A stretch of DNA of 64,000 nt from JBEKHT01 sp049516595 (GTDB taxonomy: Bacteria > Chloroflexota > Anaerolineae > Anaerolineales > RBG-16-64-43). The notes under the pieces are model-generated. The model did no database searches, was not told the origin of the DNA, and saw only the letters and a program-made list of their open reading frames with translations. The translations under genes were made by a program, and so were the position numbers. The stretch spans positions 62,001-126,000 of the forward strand of contig JBEKSY010000007.1 of assembly GCA_049516595.1 (NCBI GenBank), in the 5' to 3' direction. Below, piece by piece: positions 8,738-17,434 of this stretch. Numbering within the stretch: position 1 is the stretch's first letter; every line of letters starts with the position of its first letter.

Positions 8738-10222
8738 GTGCGCAAGGATGATTGGCCGCCCGGGGATGCTGGGGAGTGCCCGACTTTGTCGCAGTCTCTT
8801 CATAAGATAGGTGTGGCTCGCGAGCTACGCTGGCTGACGCGAGGCAAGGCAGGGCGCTGGCTCGTCGCGCTCCTCGTTCTCGCCTTTCTGCGAGGTCTCC
8901 TATATACCTTCGTGGTCCCTGTGTGGCAGCATCCGGATGAGACAACTCAATACGAGCAGGTGCGGTACATTGCCGAGAGGCACAAATTCGGCGACATGAG
9001 CACGGTCGATCTGCCCATCCGCACGGAAATCGCCGCCTCCATGCGGGCGCACTGGTACTGGGGTCCGACCCCCATTTCGCTCAGCGATCCCAACCTGGCG
9101 ACACCGGGCGTCTCGGCGATCGGGGTCTCTACTTTCTCCCAGCCCAAGCTGTACTATCTCGTGGGGGCGGCTTGGCTCACGCCGTGGCTGGGCACCTCGA
9201 TCGAGGTTCAGCTGTGGGCGCTACGCGGCCTCGCCGTTCTCCTCTACGCCCTCGTGGCGGCCCCATCCTTCCTCGCCGTTCGGATTGTCTATCCCGAGAA
9301 CCTCGCCTTGGCGGTGGCCGCTACCGGGCTGGTGGTCTTCCTTCCCGGCCTGACCGATAACATGTCCTCGGTCAACAACGATGTCCTCACCAACGCGCTG
9401 GCGGCAGGGATCTTCCTGATCTCAGCCTGGGTCTTCCGCAGGGGCGCGGGGTGGAAGTCGCCTCTCCTCCTGGTCCTCCTGCTGGCGGCTGCCGTCCTCA
9501 CCAAGACCACGGCGCTCGTGCTCGTCGCCGCCGTTCCCTTCGGGCTGGCCCTCTTCCTGCTGTCCCGCCCCTCCCGGACGGCGCGGAAGCTGGGGCTCGG
9601 CCTGGGGGCTCTTTTCCTAGTGGGAAGCGTGGTCCTGGGGTTCGGGCTGGCCTCCGGGACGAGTTCGCTGGCGGGCTTTGAGGCCATGCTGGGACAGTAC
9701 GTGCGGGCGGACATTCCCAAGTCCTTCCAGTTGATGGTCAACCCCGGCCGAATGGGCGTCTACCTGGAGACGGCCGGCATTGTGTTTCGCAGTTTTTGGG
9801 CAGTGTTCGGTTGGCGCGGGGTCGAACTCGCGCCCGGATGGTACTGGGTCCCTCTGGCGGGAATGATCATTGGCGCGGTCGGCTTGTTTGGCTTTGCATG
9901 GCGGCGGAGCGCGCCTTCAAGGAGTAAGCCACGGCCCTGGCGTTCCGGATTCCTCGGCTTGACGGTGATCTTGGTCGTGGTGGCCTGGGGCTTGAGCGTG
10001 CTGCGCAGCCAAGCCTACCAGGGACCCAAGCTGTATCTTTCCCATGGGCGCTACGCCTATGTGGCGATCGCGCCCTTTGCGCTGCTCCTAGCCCTGGGCC
10101 TGCAGACCTGGATTCCGATCCGACTCCGCCCGGCCTCCCTGTGGATCTATCTGGCTGTGCTGGTCGCTTTTGATGCGATCGCCTTCTGGGGGCGTCTGGT
10201 CCCTTACTACTATCCTGCCTGA
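8738..10222 (+). CDS. Polytopic membrane protein, GT-C/DUF2142-like
   Basis: Up to 494 residues with about ten hydrophobic segments. After the first one comes WQHPDETTQYEQVRYIAE, resembling the extracellular acidic loop of GT-C glycosyltransferases and DUF2142 proteins (PDE-x-x-H/Q). These enzymes use lipid-phosphate sugars outside the membrane. GTG 8738 starts 9 bp after the previous stop; GTG 8813 would start just before the first membrane helix and is also possible, as neither has a strong SD. Its place between a fused glycosyltransferase and a secreted hydrolase suggests glycan decoration, but donor and acceptor are unknown. Confidence 0.72.
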   Translation: MRKDDWPPGDAGECPTLSQSLHKIGVARELRWLTRGKAGRWLVALLVLAFLRGLLYTFVVPVWQHPDETTQYEQVRYIAERHKFGDMSTVDLPIRTEIAASMRAHWYWGPTPISLSDPNLATPGVSAIGVSTFSQPKLYYLVGAAWLTPWLGTSIEVQLWALRGLAVLLYALVAAPSFLAVRIVYPENLALAVAATGLVVFLPGLTDNMSSVNNDVLTNALAAGIFLISAWVFRRGAGWKSPLLLVLLLAAAVLTKTTALVLVAAVPFGLALFLLSRPSRTARKLGLGLGALFLVGSVVLGFGLASGTSSLAGFEAMLGQYVRADIPKSFQLMVNPGRMGVYLETAGIVFRSFWAVFGWRGVELAPGWYWVPLAGMIIGAVGLFGFAWRRSAPSRSKPRPWRSGFLGLTVILVVVAWGLSVLRSQAYQGPKLYLSHGRYAYVAIAPFALLLALGLQTWIPIRLRPASLWIYLAVLVAFDAIAFWGRLVPYYYPA

Positions 10223-10320
10223 GGTCCCCTCGGTCGCTACTGCAAAGCCGGGGAGCCTCCCATTGCGCATGGACACATTCCGACTTCAACCCTGATGAAT
10301 GCCAGGCTCAAGGAGGCCCG

Positions 10321-11784
10321 ATGAACAGGACAAGAAGGCTGCACTTCTGGGGGATCGCCGGGGTGCTGGTCGTGATCGCCATCGCCGCAAGCGCCATGCT
10401 CACCCCGATTCAAGCCGCTTCTGCTCAGCATGTCGACCACAATCCCCTGCCGAGACCGGTCCACAATGGGGACCCGAGCTATGCGGTCTACCTGCCCCTG
10501 GTGCTGCGGGACTTCCCCTTCGAAACCGTCTTCGGTGCTGAGAACGGGGCAATGACGGTCTCGGACGGCCTGACCCTCTTCGACAATGCCGGAGCCACCT
10601 GGCTCCGCCGCGCGGCCTTGCAGTGGAACGGCTTGGAAGCCACCGAGGGGGTAATTGATTGGACCAAGGCCAGCAGCCTGGAAACCGAGATGAAAAACGT
10701 CAACGCCCTGGGGATGAAGGTGATCCTCGTCATCCGCGGGACGCCCTCCTGGGCGCAGGAGTATGCGGGCTACAGCTGCGGCCCTATCTTGAACACCAAG
10801 TTTGGCGCCTTCGCGAATTTCATGAGCCAGGTAGTCGCCCGCTACAGCGTCCCTCCGTACGATGTCCTGGCGTACGAAATCTGGAACGAAGAAGACCTGG
10901 ATTATCGCGCCGTCAGCGATCCCAACAGCCTCTGGGGTTGCTGGGGAAACTACGACGATGACTACTACGGCGGCGGATACTATGCACAGATGCTCGCCCC
11001 GGTCTATCCGGCCGTGAAGGCTGCCAACCCCAAGGCTCAGGTCATTGTGGGAGGCCTCCTGCTCGACTGCGATCCCGCCCATCCGCCCCCGGGAAACGAC
11101 TGCAAGGCGTCCAAGTTCCTGGAGGGGATCGTTCACGGAGGAGGCGGCCCGTACTTCGACGGGGTCGCCTTCCACGCCTATGACTATTACGACAATGCTC
11201 TGGGCGAGTTCTACAACCCCAACTGGGTCAGCGAATGGGACACCACCGGCACGGTGCTGATTGCCAAGGCCAACTTTCTCAAGAACGTGCTCAGCACGTA
11301 TAGCATCACCGGCAAATTCCTGATGAACACCGAGTCCGCCGTCCTTTGCCTGAGCGATCACGGCCAAGTCTGCGATGCGACTTGGGAATCCACCAAGGAC
11401 TACTACATCGCCCAAACCTACGCGGCGGCCATCGTCGAAGGGCTGAGGGCCAACATCTGGTACTTCTGGCCCGGACGCCACTCGGAGCTGTTCCAGCCCG
11501 ACCTGACGCCGCTGCCGGCCTATACGGCCTTCCAGACTTCGAGGAACGAGCTCCAGAACGCGACCTTTTCACGGAACATCACCGAGTACACGGGGGTGAG
11601 AGGCTATGAGCTCCGGCGGCAGGATCGGCTGGTGTGGATTCTCTGGTCCGCAGACGGAACCACCCATTCGATCACTCTGCCCGGCACTCCGCTCGCCGCC
11701 TATGATGTCTTCGGAGCGCCGATCGCCCTCTCGACCTCTTACAACATTACCCTCGCGCCGATCTACCTGGAATGGAACCCGTGA
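10321..11784 (+). CDS. Secreted glycoside hydrolase, TIM-barrel (GH39/cellulase-like)
   Basis: A 487-residue exported protein. A signal peptide (about residues 1-34) is followed by YAVYLPLVLRDFP, a motif seen in many exported Chloroflexota proteins. The rest looks like a clan GH-A barrel: YEIWNEEDLDY places a likely acid/base at E190, and FLMNTESAV a likely nucleophile at E338. A beta-sandwich tail follows. An AAGGAGG SD lies 5 nt before ATG 10321. It likely trims or degrades extracellular polysaccharide, possibly the product of this cluster. The exact GH family and substrate cannot be assigned by eye. Confidence 0.78.
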   Translation: MNRTRRLHFWGIAGVLVVIAIAASAMLTPIQAASAQHVDHNPLPRPVHNGDPSYAVYLPLVLRDFPFETVFGAENGAMTVSDGLTLFDNAGATWLRRAALQWNGLEATEGVIDWTKASSLETEMKNVNALGMKVILVIRGTPSWAQEYAGYSCGPILNTKFGAFANFMSQVVARYSVPPYDVLAYEIWNEEDLDYRAVSDPNSLWGCWGNYDDDYYGGGYYAQMLAPVYPAVKAANPKAQVIVGGLLLDCDPAHPPPGNDCKASKFLEGIVHGGGGPYFDGVAFHAYDYYDNALGEFYNPNWVSEWDTTGTVLIAKANFLKNVLSTYSITGKFLMNTESAVLCLSDHGQVCDATWESTKDYYIAQTYAAAIVEGLRANIWYFWPGRHSELFQPDLTPLPAYTAFQTSRNELQNATFSRNITEYTGVRGYELRRQDRLVWILWSADGTTHSITLPGTPLAAYDVFGAPIALSTSYNITLAPIYLEWNP

Positions 11785-11926
11785 CCGCGCCGAGACGATG
11801 GGGGACGGTGGGGATCGCGCTCCTGGGAACGCGCACCTGGCGGTAGCGATGCCGCCCCTATCGGGCGGGGCCAGATCCGATCCTGTGGCGTAACGCATCC
11901 CCAGCCCAAGCCGAGGGCGGAGAACA

Positions 11927-12241
11927 ATGCAAAACCTTGATCTGATCGACTGGCGCTTGGTTGGGATTTCCAGCCTCTGGATCCTCGGGTTGGCTGTGGT
12001 CCTCTCGGCCCTGGGCTTTGCCGATTACTGCGCGGCTGTGCACCACGAGCGCTGGCGGGATGTCCTCGGGCGTTCTTCTTACCAGATGGCCCTGAACGGG
12101 GGCCTGGCGCTCTTTTCCCTTGGGATGCTGGGGTCCACCAACGCTTGGTGGGAGAGGCTTCTGTGGGGCCTGCTGGCCGCGGCCTTCCTGGCCTACGGCC
12201 TCGCGGGGCTGCGCCAGAGGCTCAGGCCCAGGAGGGGGTAA
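11927..12241 (+). CDS. Small hypothetical membrane protein
   Basis: A 104-residue protein with three hydrophobic segments (about 15-33, 53-70 and 76-95) and an Arg-rich C-terminal tail. No known family is recognised. GGCGGAG lies a few bases before ATG 11927. Its 3-prime end (AGGAGGGGG just before the stop) provides the SD of the next gene, so the two are probably coupled. Confidence 0.6.
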   Translation: MQNLDLIDWRLVGISSLWILGLAVVLSALGFADYCAAVHHERWRDVLGRSSYQMALNGGLALFSLGMLGSTNAWWERLLWGLLAAAFLAYGLAGLRQRLRPRRG

Positions 12242-12242
12242 G

Positions 12243-12740
12243 CTGCCTACCATCCTGTTTGTGTGTTCGGCCAACCAGTGCCGCTCGCCGATGGCGGAGG
12301 TCATCTTCCGCGCTCTGCTCGAACGACGCGGCTACCCAGAAGATTGGAAGGTCGCCTCGGCCGGTACCTGGGCCTTGCCTGGCCGATCGGCCACCCACGA
12401 AGCTCGAGAGGCCGTGAGATCGATGGGCCTCTCCCTGGAAGACCACCGCGGTACCGAGATCACGAGGGAACTGCTGGAGCAGCACGACTTGGTTCTGGTG
12501 ATGGAAAATGGCCAGCGGGAAGCGCTGAGGCTCGAGTTTGGGAACGCGGCCGACCGGGTCCATCTCTTGAGCACGATGGTGAGCGAAGAGCATGATATCC
12601 CCGACCCCAGCGGCAAGGGCCTCGACGCGTGCCGGGAAGTGGCGGGGGAACTTGAGCAGGTCCTGACCTCAGGTTTCGAGACGATTGTTGCCCTGGCCCG
12701 GAATCCCCAGACCAGTGCGGATGGGGGTCGAGCCAGCTGA
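12243..12740 (+). CDS. Low-molecular-weight protein tyrosine phosphatase (Wzb-like), probable CTG start
   Basis: About 165 residues. The P-loop signature C-x5-R is CSANQCRS (C8, R14) right at the N terminus, and the general-acid loop is DIPDPSG near the C-terminal third. Enzymes of this family dephosphorylate BY-kinases and other phosphotyrosines; the Wzz/kinase fusion at 4329 is the obvious partner. The start is unusual: no ATG/GTG/TTG lies between the previous stop and the first beta strand. CTG 12243 sits 7 nt after AGGAGG and gives the exact family N terminus. ATG 12120 would overlap the upstream gene by 122 bp and add unrelated residues, and GTG 12261 would delete strand 1. Confidence 0.85.
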   Translation: MPTILFVCSANQCRSPMAEVIFRALLERRGYPEDWKVASAGTWALPGRSATHEAREAVRSMGLSLEDHRGTEITRELLEQHDLVLVMENGQREALRLEFGNAADRVHLLSTMVSEEHDIPDPSGKGLDACREVAGELEQVLTSGFETIVALARNPQTSADGGRAS

Positions 12741-12884
12741 AGGCGACGCCTCGGGGGGTGGCCCGGGTAGTAGACTCCGACCCACAGGTGCGCCGGTCTC
12801 GTTCGGCCGGGGAGTTTTCGAACGCGCACCGGTCAGGATGCAGGGGCTTTCGCGCAGGGTCCGCTTCGGCCTTGGATCCAGATC

Positions 12885-13598
12885 ATGCAGAGGTCTCGCA
12901 AGTCTTTAGAAAGGGGATCGGGAGCCGCTTTGCCAACCCGTCCGGCAGAAGGGCGGGCGGATTCGGTCCCGTTGGAGGCTCCTGCGCATTCAACCGCCAA
13001 GCGAGCCTTCGACATCGCCTTCGCCCTCCTCATGCTCCTCCTGTCCTCGCCGGTCTGGGTCGTGCTCTCCCTCCTGATCCTTTGGGAAGACGGGCCGCCG
13101 CTCCTCTTTGCGCAGGAGCGCTGGGGACTGGGCGGACGCCGCTTCCAGGTCCTCAAGTTCCGGACCATGAAGCGGGCCCAGGCCGGAGGGCAGCCCGCCA
13201 CGGTCTCGCGCGCGGGGGATCCGCGCGTGACCCCCGTAGGCCGAGTGCTCCGGCGCATGGGGCTGGACGAACTCCCCAACCTGCTCAGCATCCTGCGGGG
13301 GGACATGAGCTTGGTCGGGCCCCGGGCGCTGGCCACCGATGAGATCGTTTTGGACATCGATCCCCGCTACCGGAGTTATGAGGAGGTGCCCGGATTCCGC
13401 CAGCGCCTCTCGGTCAAGCCCGGGCTCACCGGCCTGGCGACCGTGCTCCTGCCTCGCGACGCCAGCCCTCGTCACCGCTTTGCGTACGACCTGGTCTACA
13501 TCCGACGTTGGTCTTTCGGGCTCGACCTGCGCCTGGTGGGGATGTCCGTCCTCATCAGCCTGCTGGGCCGGTGGGAGAAGCGCGGGCGGAAGATCTAG
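12885..13598 (+). CDS. Priming sugar-phosphate transferase (stand-alone)
   Basis: A 237-residue sugar transferase with an N-terminal disordered 35 residues, one re-entrant/membrane helix (about 43-67) and the catalytic domain: FAQERWGLGG, KFRTMKR, DELPNLLSIL, SLVGPRALA and KPGLTGLA. It would load a sugar phosphate on a polyprenyl phosphate. This is the third such domain in 13.6 kb, so this locus or strain may prime several different glycans. No strong SD is visible before ATG 12885. Confidence 0.87.
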   Translation: MQRSRKSLERGSGAALPTRPAEGRADSVPLEAPAHSTAKRAFDIAFALLMLLLSSPVWVVLSLLILWEDGPPLLFAQERWGLGGRRFQVLKFRTMKRAQAGGQPATVSRAGDPRVTPVGRVLRRMGLDELPNLLSILRGDMSLVGPRALATDEIVLDIDPRYRSYEEVPGFRQRLSVKPGLTGLATVLLPRDASPRHRFAYDLVYIRRWSFGLDLRLVGMSVLISLLGRWEKRGRKI

Positions 13599-13608
13599 GC
13601 GCTTCGGG

Positions 13609-13614
13609 TATAAT
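13609..13614 (+). promoter_or_regulatory. Candidate -10 box (TATAAT) before FAD reductase
   Basis: A perfect TATAAT lies just after the stop of the sugar transferase and about 100 nt before the FAD-reductase start. The -35 is not clear. Confidence 0.4.
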
Positions 13615-13716
13615 CACCGTTGTTGTTTCGGACGTCGCGGGGGGAGAAGCAGGGAAGGCTAGGATTTGCCATCGCCGCGGGAAGCCGCGGCGCTTTGTTG
13701 CGAGAGAGGCCTTGGC

Positions 13717-14916
13717 TTGAAACAGTACGATACCGTGGTGGTGGGAGGTTCCGCCGCCGGGCTCCATGCGGCCCGCCGCCTCGCCCAGGGTGGGGCGCGG
13801 GTTCTGGTGCTCGAGCGCAACCAGACCTTTGGCACCCCCACCCGGACCTTGATCGTTACGCCCGAACTGGAACGGTTCCTTGCGCCCCTGCCCGGCGCGG
13901 CCGTGCTCGAGCGAATTGGCCGAATCGAGATGATCTCCCCCGGGGCCCGGGCCGTGGTGAACCTGGGTCGGCCGGACTACGTCGTCGACCGGGGCAAGAT
14001 CAACACGGCGCTGGCCGAGCGGGCCGAGCAAGAGGGGGTCGAGATCCTGCACGCAGCCAACCTGGTCTCCCTCGCATTCGACCCGGACGGCGCCCGCCTG
14101 CGGGCAGAGATCTCCGGGTCCAGAGAGGTCGAGGTCCGCAGTCCCACGATTCTGGGCGCCGACGGGGTTCGGAGCCTCGTCGCTCGAGCCATGCGGGTGG
14201 GCCCGCCCGCCACGGCGCCGATCCTGCAGGCGGTCGTGCGATTCCCGGGCGGAAGCCTGGAGGGAAGGGCCCAGGTCTGGTTCGATCCCGCCGTCACACG
14301 CTACTTGCTCTGGCTGGTCCCCCACAGCGATGGCACGGGTGTCGTCGGCTTGGTTGGCGCGCGAGGCAGTTCCGTACGAAGGATATTGGACGACTTCCTC
14401 AAGCGAGCAGGATACAGCCCCTTGTGCTATCAGGGCGCCGTCATCCCGTTGCACACGCCGAGGCGCCGTCTGGAGACTTGCTGGGCCGGAGGGCGCGCGC
14501 TGCTGGTTGGGGACGCGGCCGGCCACGTGAAGGTGACCACCTTCGGCGGTCTCGTTTCCGGGTTGTGGGGCGCCGAGGCGGCCGCCGAAAGCATCCTCCG
14601 CGGCACCCCGTACGGGCGGGCCCTGCGGCCGCTCAATCGCGAGCTATATTTCCACGATGCGTTGCGCTGGGTGCTGAATCGCTTCACCTCGAGAGACTAC
14701 GATGTACTCCTCGGCAGCCTGGGCCCTCGCGCTCGCTCGTGGCTCGAAGAGCACAATCGCGACATGACCTCGGCCGCGCCGCTGGGCCTCCTCTCCGCTC
14801 AGCCGGGACTGATCTTCCTTGCGGCGCAGGCGATGATCCGCGCGGCGCGGCGCAATGGATCCGAAATGCGTGCGTCCCCCAGCCAGCCAGGAGAGGCCTT
14901 GCATTCCTGGGACTAG
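13717..14916 (+). CDS. Geranylgeranyl-reductase-like FAD oxidoreductase
   Basis: About 399 residues. The N terminus has a strand-turn-helix FAD motif, YDTVVVGGSAAGLHAARRLA, ending in LVLER, and the second FAD motif LVGDAAGHVKVTTFGG lies near residue 265. This is the layout of the geranylgeranyl reductase/p-hydroxybenzoate hydroxylase-like group that saturates isoprenoid chains or acts on quinones. TTG 13717, with GAGAGAGG 7 nt upstream, starts exactly at the first strand; ATG 13666 would add 17 unrelated residues. Near a lipid-carrier glycan cluster it might reduce polyprenyl or archaeal-type lipid chains, but that is only suggestive. Confidence 0.75.
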   Translation: MKQYDTVVVGGSAAGLHAARRLAQGGARVLVLERNQTFGTPTRTLIVTPELERFLAPLPGAAVLERIGRIEMISPGARAVVNLGRPDYVVDRGKINTALAERAEQEGVEILHAANLVSLAFDPDGARLRAEISGSREVEVRSPTILGADGVRSLVARAMRVGPPATAPILQAVVRFPGGSLEGRAQVWFDPAVTRYLLWLVPHSDGTGVVGLVGARGSSVRRILDDFLKRAGYSPLCYQGAVIPLHTPRRRLETCWAGGRALLVGDAAGHVKVTTFGGLVSGLWGAEAAAESILRGTPYGRALRPLNRELYFHDALRWVLNRFTSRDYDVLLGSLGPRARSWLEEHNRDMTSAAPLGLLSAQPGLIFLAAQAMIRAARRNGSEMRASPSQPGEALHSWD

Positions 14917-15484
14917 GAAAAGGCGCGCGAGCCGTCCCGCAAGGCGGTCTTGTGGGGCCGTACCGAGGGACCAGGAGCCAGGTTCTGGGAGGCGCAGCCC
15001 GGCGGGCTACCCGAAGGCTCTTCCCCTAAGAGCCTGCTCCTGAGGCGCCCTATCGTGCATCGGGAAGCGTCGGCCTCTGCAGGATCGCAGAGGCCGATCT
15101 GACTCTGGGACCAGAGCCGCGGCGCCGTTTTGGAGGGAGGGCGGCCGCCGCAGCGTAGGAAAAGGTGAACCTCGCGCGGAACCTTGCCTCTTCCCCCGCG
15201 CAGCGAGATGGGCAGGGGACGGTCAGGAAACGAAGGTTGGCACCCAGAGCGTGGCAAGGAAGGAACCGATCAAGAGGAACGCGCGCTAAAGGGGAGACCA
15301 TGGTACGGGCGGCTCCTCTTGAGCGCGGTTTGTCCTCACCCTGCGAGAGAATTGAGCTCTGCGGCGACCCGGTTTTCGGTCGCGAGCCATGGGGCACGGG
15401 ACGAGGACCAACGACCCGCATGAGCCCATTTGCGAAGAAGCAGATTCGGATGGAGGGGCGGGGACTCTTTCAGGATCCAATCCA
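14917..15484. other. Non-coding stretch
   Basis: No convincing gene is seen; the short frames here lack family motifs and conflict with each other. It contains the 28-bp hairpin at 15070-15097 and ends at the strong promoter at 15485. Confidence 0.5.
15070..15097 (+). terminator. Strong GC-rich hairpin, possible terminator of the glycan cluster
   Basis: An 11-bp perfect stem (TCGGCCTCTGC with its complement) and a 6-nt AGGATC loop, 150 bp beyond the last gene of the cluster. No U tract follows, so it is either a non-canonical terminator or a structured RNA element. Confidence 0.4.
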
Positions 15485-15512
15485 TTGACAACCGCCTTGC
15501 TTCCCGTATAAT
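15485..15512 (+). promoter_or_regulatory. Consensus sigma70-type promoter
   Basis: TTGACA at 15485-15490 and TATAAT at 15507-15512, both perfect, are separated by 16 bp. This is the best promoter in the window. No protein gene follows on this strand; it drives the RNA below. Confidence 0.85.
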
Positions 15513-15518
15513 GATGAT

Positions 15519-15658
15519 AGCGTTAGACTAGCCAATGAAATGATGGGCTAGTAATATAGGGGGGCGGGCCTCGCTTTTCCTGCCCTAGACGTCTAATAGA
15601 CCAAACGTTAGCTGGCGAATCCACCCCGAGTGGGGGGTAAGCCAGCTTTTTCTTTTTT
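15519..15658 (+). ncRNA. Orphan structured small RNA (about 135-140 nt)
   Basis: The predicted transcript starts about 7 nt after a perfect -10 box and ends in an intrinsic terminator. Three helices can be drawn. An outer helix pairs TTAG(AC) at 15523-15528 with GTCTAA at 15591-15596. One internal hairpin pairs ACTAGCC (15527-15533) with GGCTAGT (15546-15552) around a 12-nt loop. A second pairs GGGCGGG (15562-15568) with CCTGCCC (15579-15585), one G-U included. This makes a three-way-junction shape before the terminator. No start codon with an SD is present. I do not recognise it as 6S, SRP, tmRNA, RNase P or a known riboswitch. Its end faces the tyrosine recombinase gene, so it may belong to a mobile element. 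Confidence 0.65.
15610..15658 (+). terminator. Intrinsic terminator of the small RNA
   Basis: The stem AGCTGGC (15610-15616) pairs with GCCAGCT (15641-15647) and encloses a nested GC hairpin. It is followed at once by TTTTTCTTTTTT (15647-15658). Confidence 0.88.
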
Positions 15659-15791
15659 CATAGGACGAATGGGGAATTGGGCAGCGTCGAAAAAAGGGGG
15701 GCAGAGAATGCGCGAGCCCGTCGTGGTCCGTGAGGCAAGCCTCTGCTGCGGCGTGAGAACCTTGCCCTTCACTCCGGCAGAACCAAACCCG

Positions 15792-16802
15792 CTAGCACGG
15801 ACCGGGTCCTTCCATGAGATTGCCGATGGGGCCATTCCCCGAAGCCACCTCCCCCGCCCTGACCCGCACTTCCAGGGGGACGTAGCTCCGTGCGGCCACA
15901 CTCAGCCGGTTGTGCCCGAGCTGGCGGGAAACGGCGAGCAGTGCCTGCCGATCAGTGCGGCCCGCCTCGACCGCGCGGCGATACTCCTGCGCAGCGAAGC
16001 CTTTGCGGAATCCGTGCGTCCCCAGACACTCAATCCCCAGATCCGCGCAGGACCCCCTGACCCGGTTGTATGCCCGATCATCAAGAGTTCGCCGATTCGG
16101 GAACAGGTGCCCGTCGGGCTGCTCGCGCCCAACCTCGCGCATCGCCTCCAGAAACTCCCTCTGATCGGGCTGGACCTTCACTCGCCTGGGCCGACCTCCT
16201 TTGGTGTGGTTGGCGTTCGATTCCAGCGCGATCCAGCCCTCCTCGGCATGAATATCCTCCGCTCTCAGATAGCAGGCCTCGCTGATCCGCAGCCCGGCAA
16301 TCCACATCAGCTTGAGCAAGTCCGCAACCCGCGGATCCCGAACGCGGATGGCCGCGAGCAGGCGTTCAACCTCATCCGGCTTGTAGGCGCGCGGGTGGGG
16401 TCGCAGGCCTGTACGCGGGTGGGGCTGGTGTCGGTCCAGCGGGAGGAGTTCGGGGCTCTCCGCCGGAAAGATCCGCGCCTTGCGGCAGGCCAGGTCGACC
16501 TTGCGCAAGGAGCCTGCTACGCGCTTAAGATAGTTTCGACTGAGCCCGTGGGCCATGAGATCCGCGATGTAGGCTCCGGCCATGGCGGGGGTGATCTGGC
16601 CCACCTCGCGGACCTCGGGCCAGCGGCCTCGCACAAAGCGGCCAAAGCGGTGTGCGTCTTCGCACATCACGCGCATGGTCTGGATCCCGCGGATCACATC
16701 CACGCGGCCGTGCTTCTTGTCCTCATGACGGCTGTGACCTGGGCGAAAGATCCCCTGCAGGGCCCTCATCATCTGGTATCCGAGACTTCCATGATGAGAC
16801 AT
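15792..16802 (-). CDS. Tyrosine recombinase/integrase
   Basis: A 336-residue complete recombinase. Residues 35-115 form a SAM-like core-binding domain and about 140-315 the catalytic domain. The catalytic set is visible: R172 (AGLRISEA), K201 (TKGG), H263 and R266 (THGFRKGF), H297 (QLGH) and Y307 (ARSY). A strong SD (AGGAGGG) precedes ATG 16802. It lacks the extra helix of integron integrases. It cuts and rejoins DNA through a 3-prime phosphotyrosine and probably moved DNA into this gene-poor region. No excisionase or clear att site is seen; the only close neighbour is the convergent small RNA. Confidence 0.9.
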   Translation of the reverse strand: MSHHGSLGYQMMRALQGIFRPGHSRHEDKKHGRVDVIRGIQTMRVMCEDAHRFGRFVRGRWPEVREVGQITPAMAGAYIADLMAHGLSRNYLKRVAGSLRKVDLACRKARIFPAESPELLPLDRHQPHPRTGLRPHPRAYKPDEVERLLAAIRVRDPRVADLLKLMWIAGLRISEACYLRAEDIHAEEGWIALESNANHTKGGRPRRVKVQPDQREFLEAMREVGREQPDGHLFPNRRTLDDRAYNRVRGSCADLGIECLGTHGFRKGFAAQEYRRAVEAGRTDRQALLAVSRQLGHNRLSVAARSYVPLEVRVRAGEVASGNGPIGNLMEGPGPC

Positions 16803-17434
16803 GGCGGCTCCCTCCTGCTAACTCCCCTGCCCCGGGAGGATGGCGGACAACTCAATGATCGGTCGATGATTGCGGCGCCAGACCTCATTTGGACAGCCTG
16901 GGCTGCTCTCTGCTGTCCGCAGAGATCCGCTCACCGGGAGCGGAAGCCGCTGAGGTTGAGGCCCAAGGAGTGGGAAGGCGGCAGGTTTCCCGTCCTCGCT
17001 GCCCAGGGGCCGGGCGCAGTGACCCGCTGGGGGACGTGCTCTTACAGGAACGCTCTTTCCGGACCGATGCACCTCCTTTCCCCCTCGGCCGAGGGGACGA
17101 TCGGGAGCCCGCGTGTGTCTTCTGCCAGCCAACGTTGGTGGACTCCACCTGTCGAGTTTGTCCAATGGGACAACGCCGCACAACGTTCGAAGCGATCCGC
17201 GAAACGAGATGAAGCCTGGGAGAGCCGCGCCCTCGACCCCGCAAGCGGGGCCGGAAGGGCAAGCAAGTTCTGCAGCCAAGTGAGAAATTGCCCGCCCCTC
17301 TTGGAAAGCTCGCTCGCCATGCCTCCATCCATTCCGAGGATCACGCATGCACATAGCCTATTCGGTTTGCCCACATCGGTCTAGAGACCACTCTGGTTTT
17401 CGTGGATTTTTCAAGGAAAGAAAGGGGGATTGCG
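16803..17434. other. Non-coding stretch between recombinase and hypothetical gene
   Basis: No supported gene. It contains a perfect 6-bp hairpin CCCCGC-AA-GCGGGG (17237-17250) and a small inverted repeat GGTCT-AG-AGACC (17378-17389) shortly before the next gene. It may hold the promoters of both divergent neighbours, but no clear -35/-10 pair is seen. Confidence 0.4.

Noticed and set aside
15522..15597. GTTAGAC and GTCTAAT resembling integron attC core sites
   Set aside because: Order and spacing do not fit attC (RYYYAAC must come first, GTTRRRY last), and the recombinase lacks the integron-specific insertion. The pairing is better explained by RNA structure.
15630..17384. A 584-codon open frame on the + strand across the recombinase region
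   Set aside because: It is antisense to the recombinase, which has a full catalytic set and a strong SD; the + frame has no family motif.
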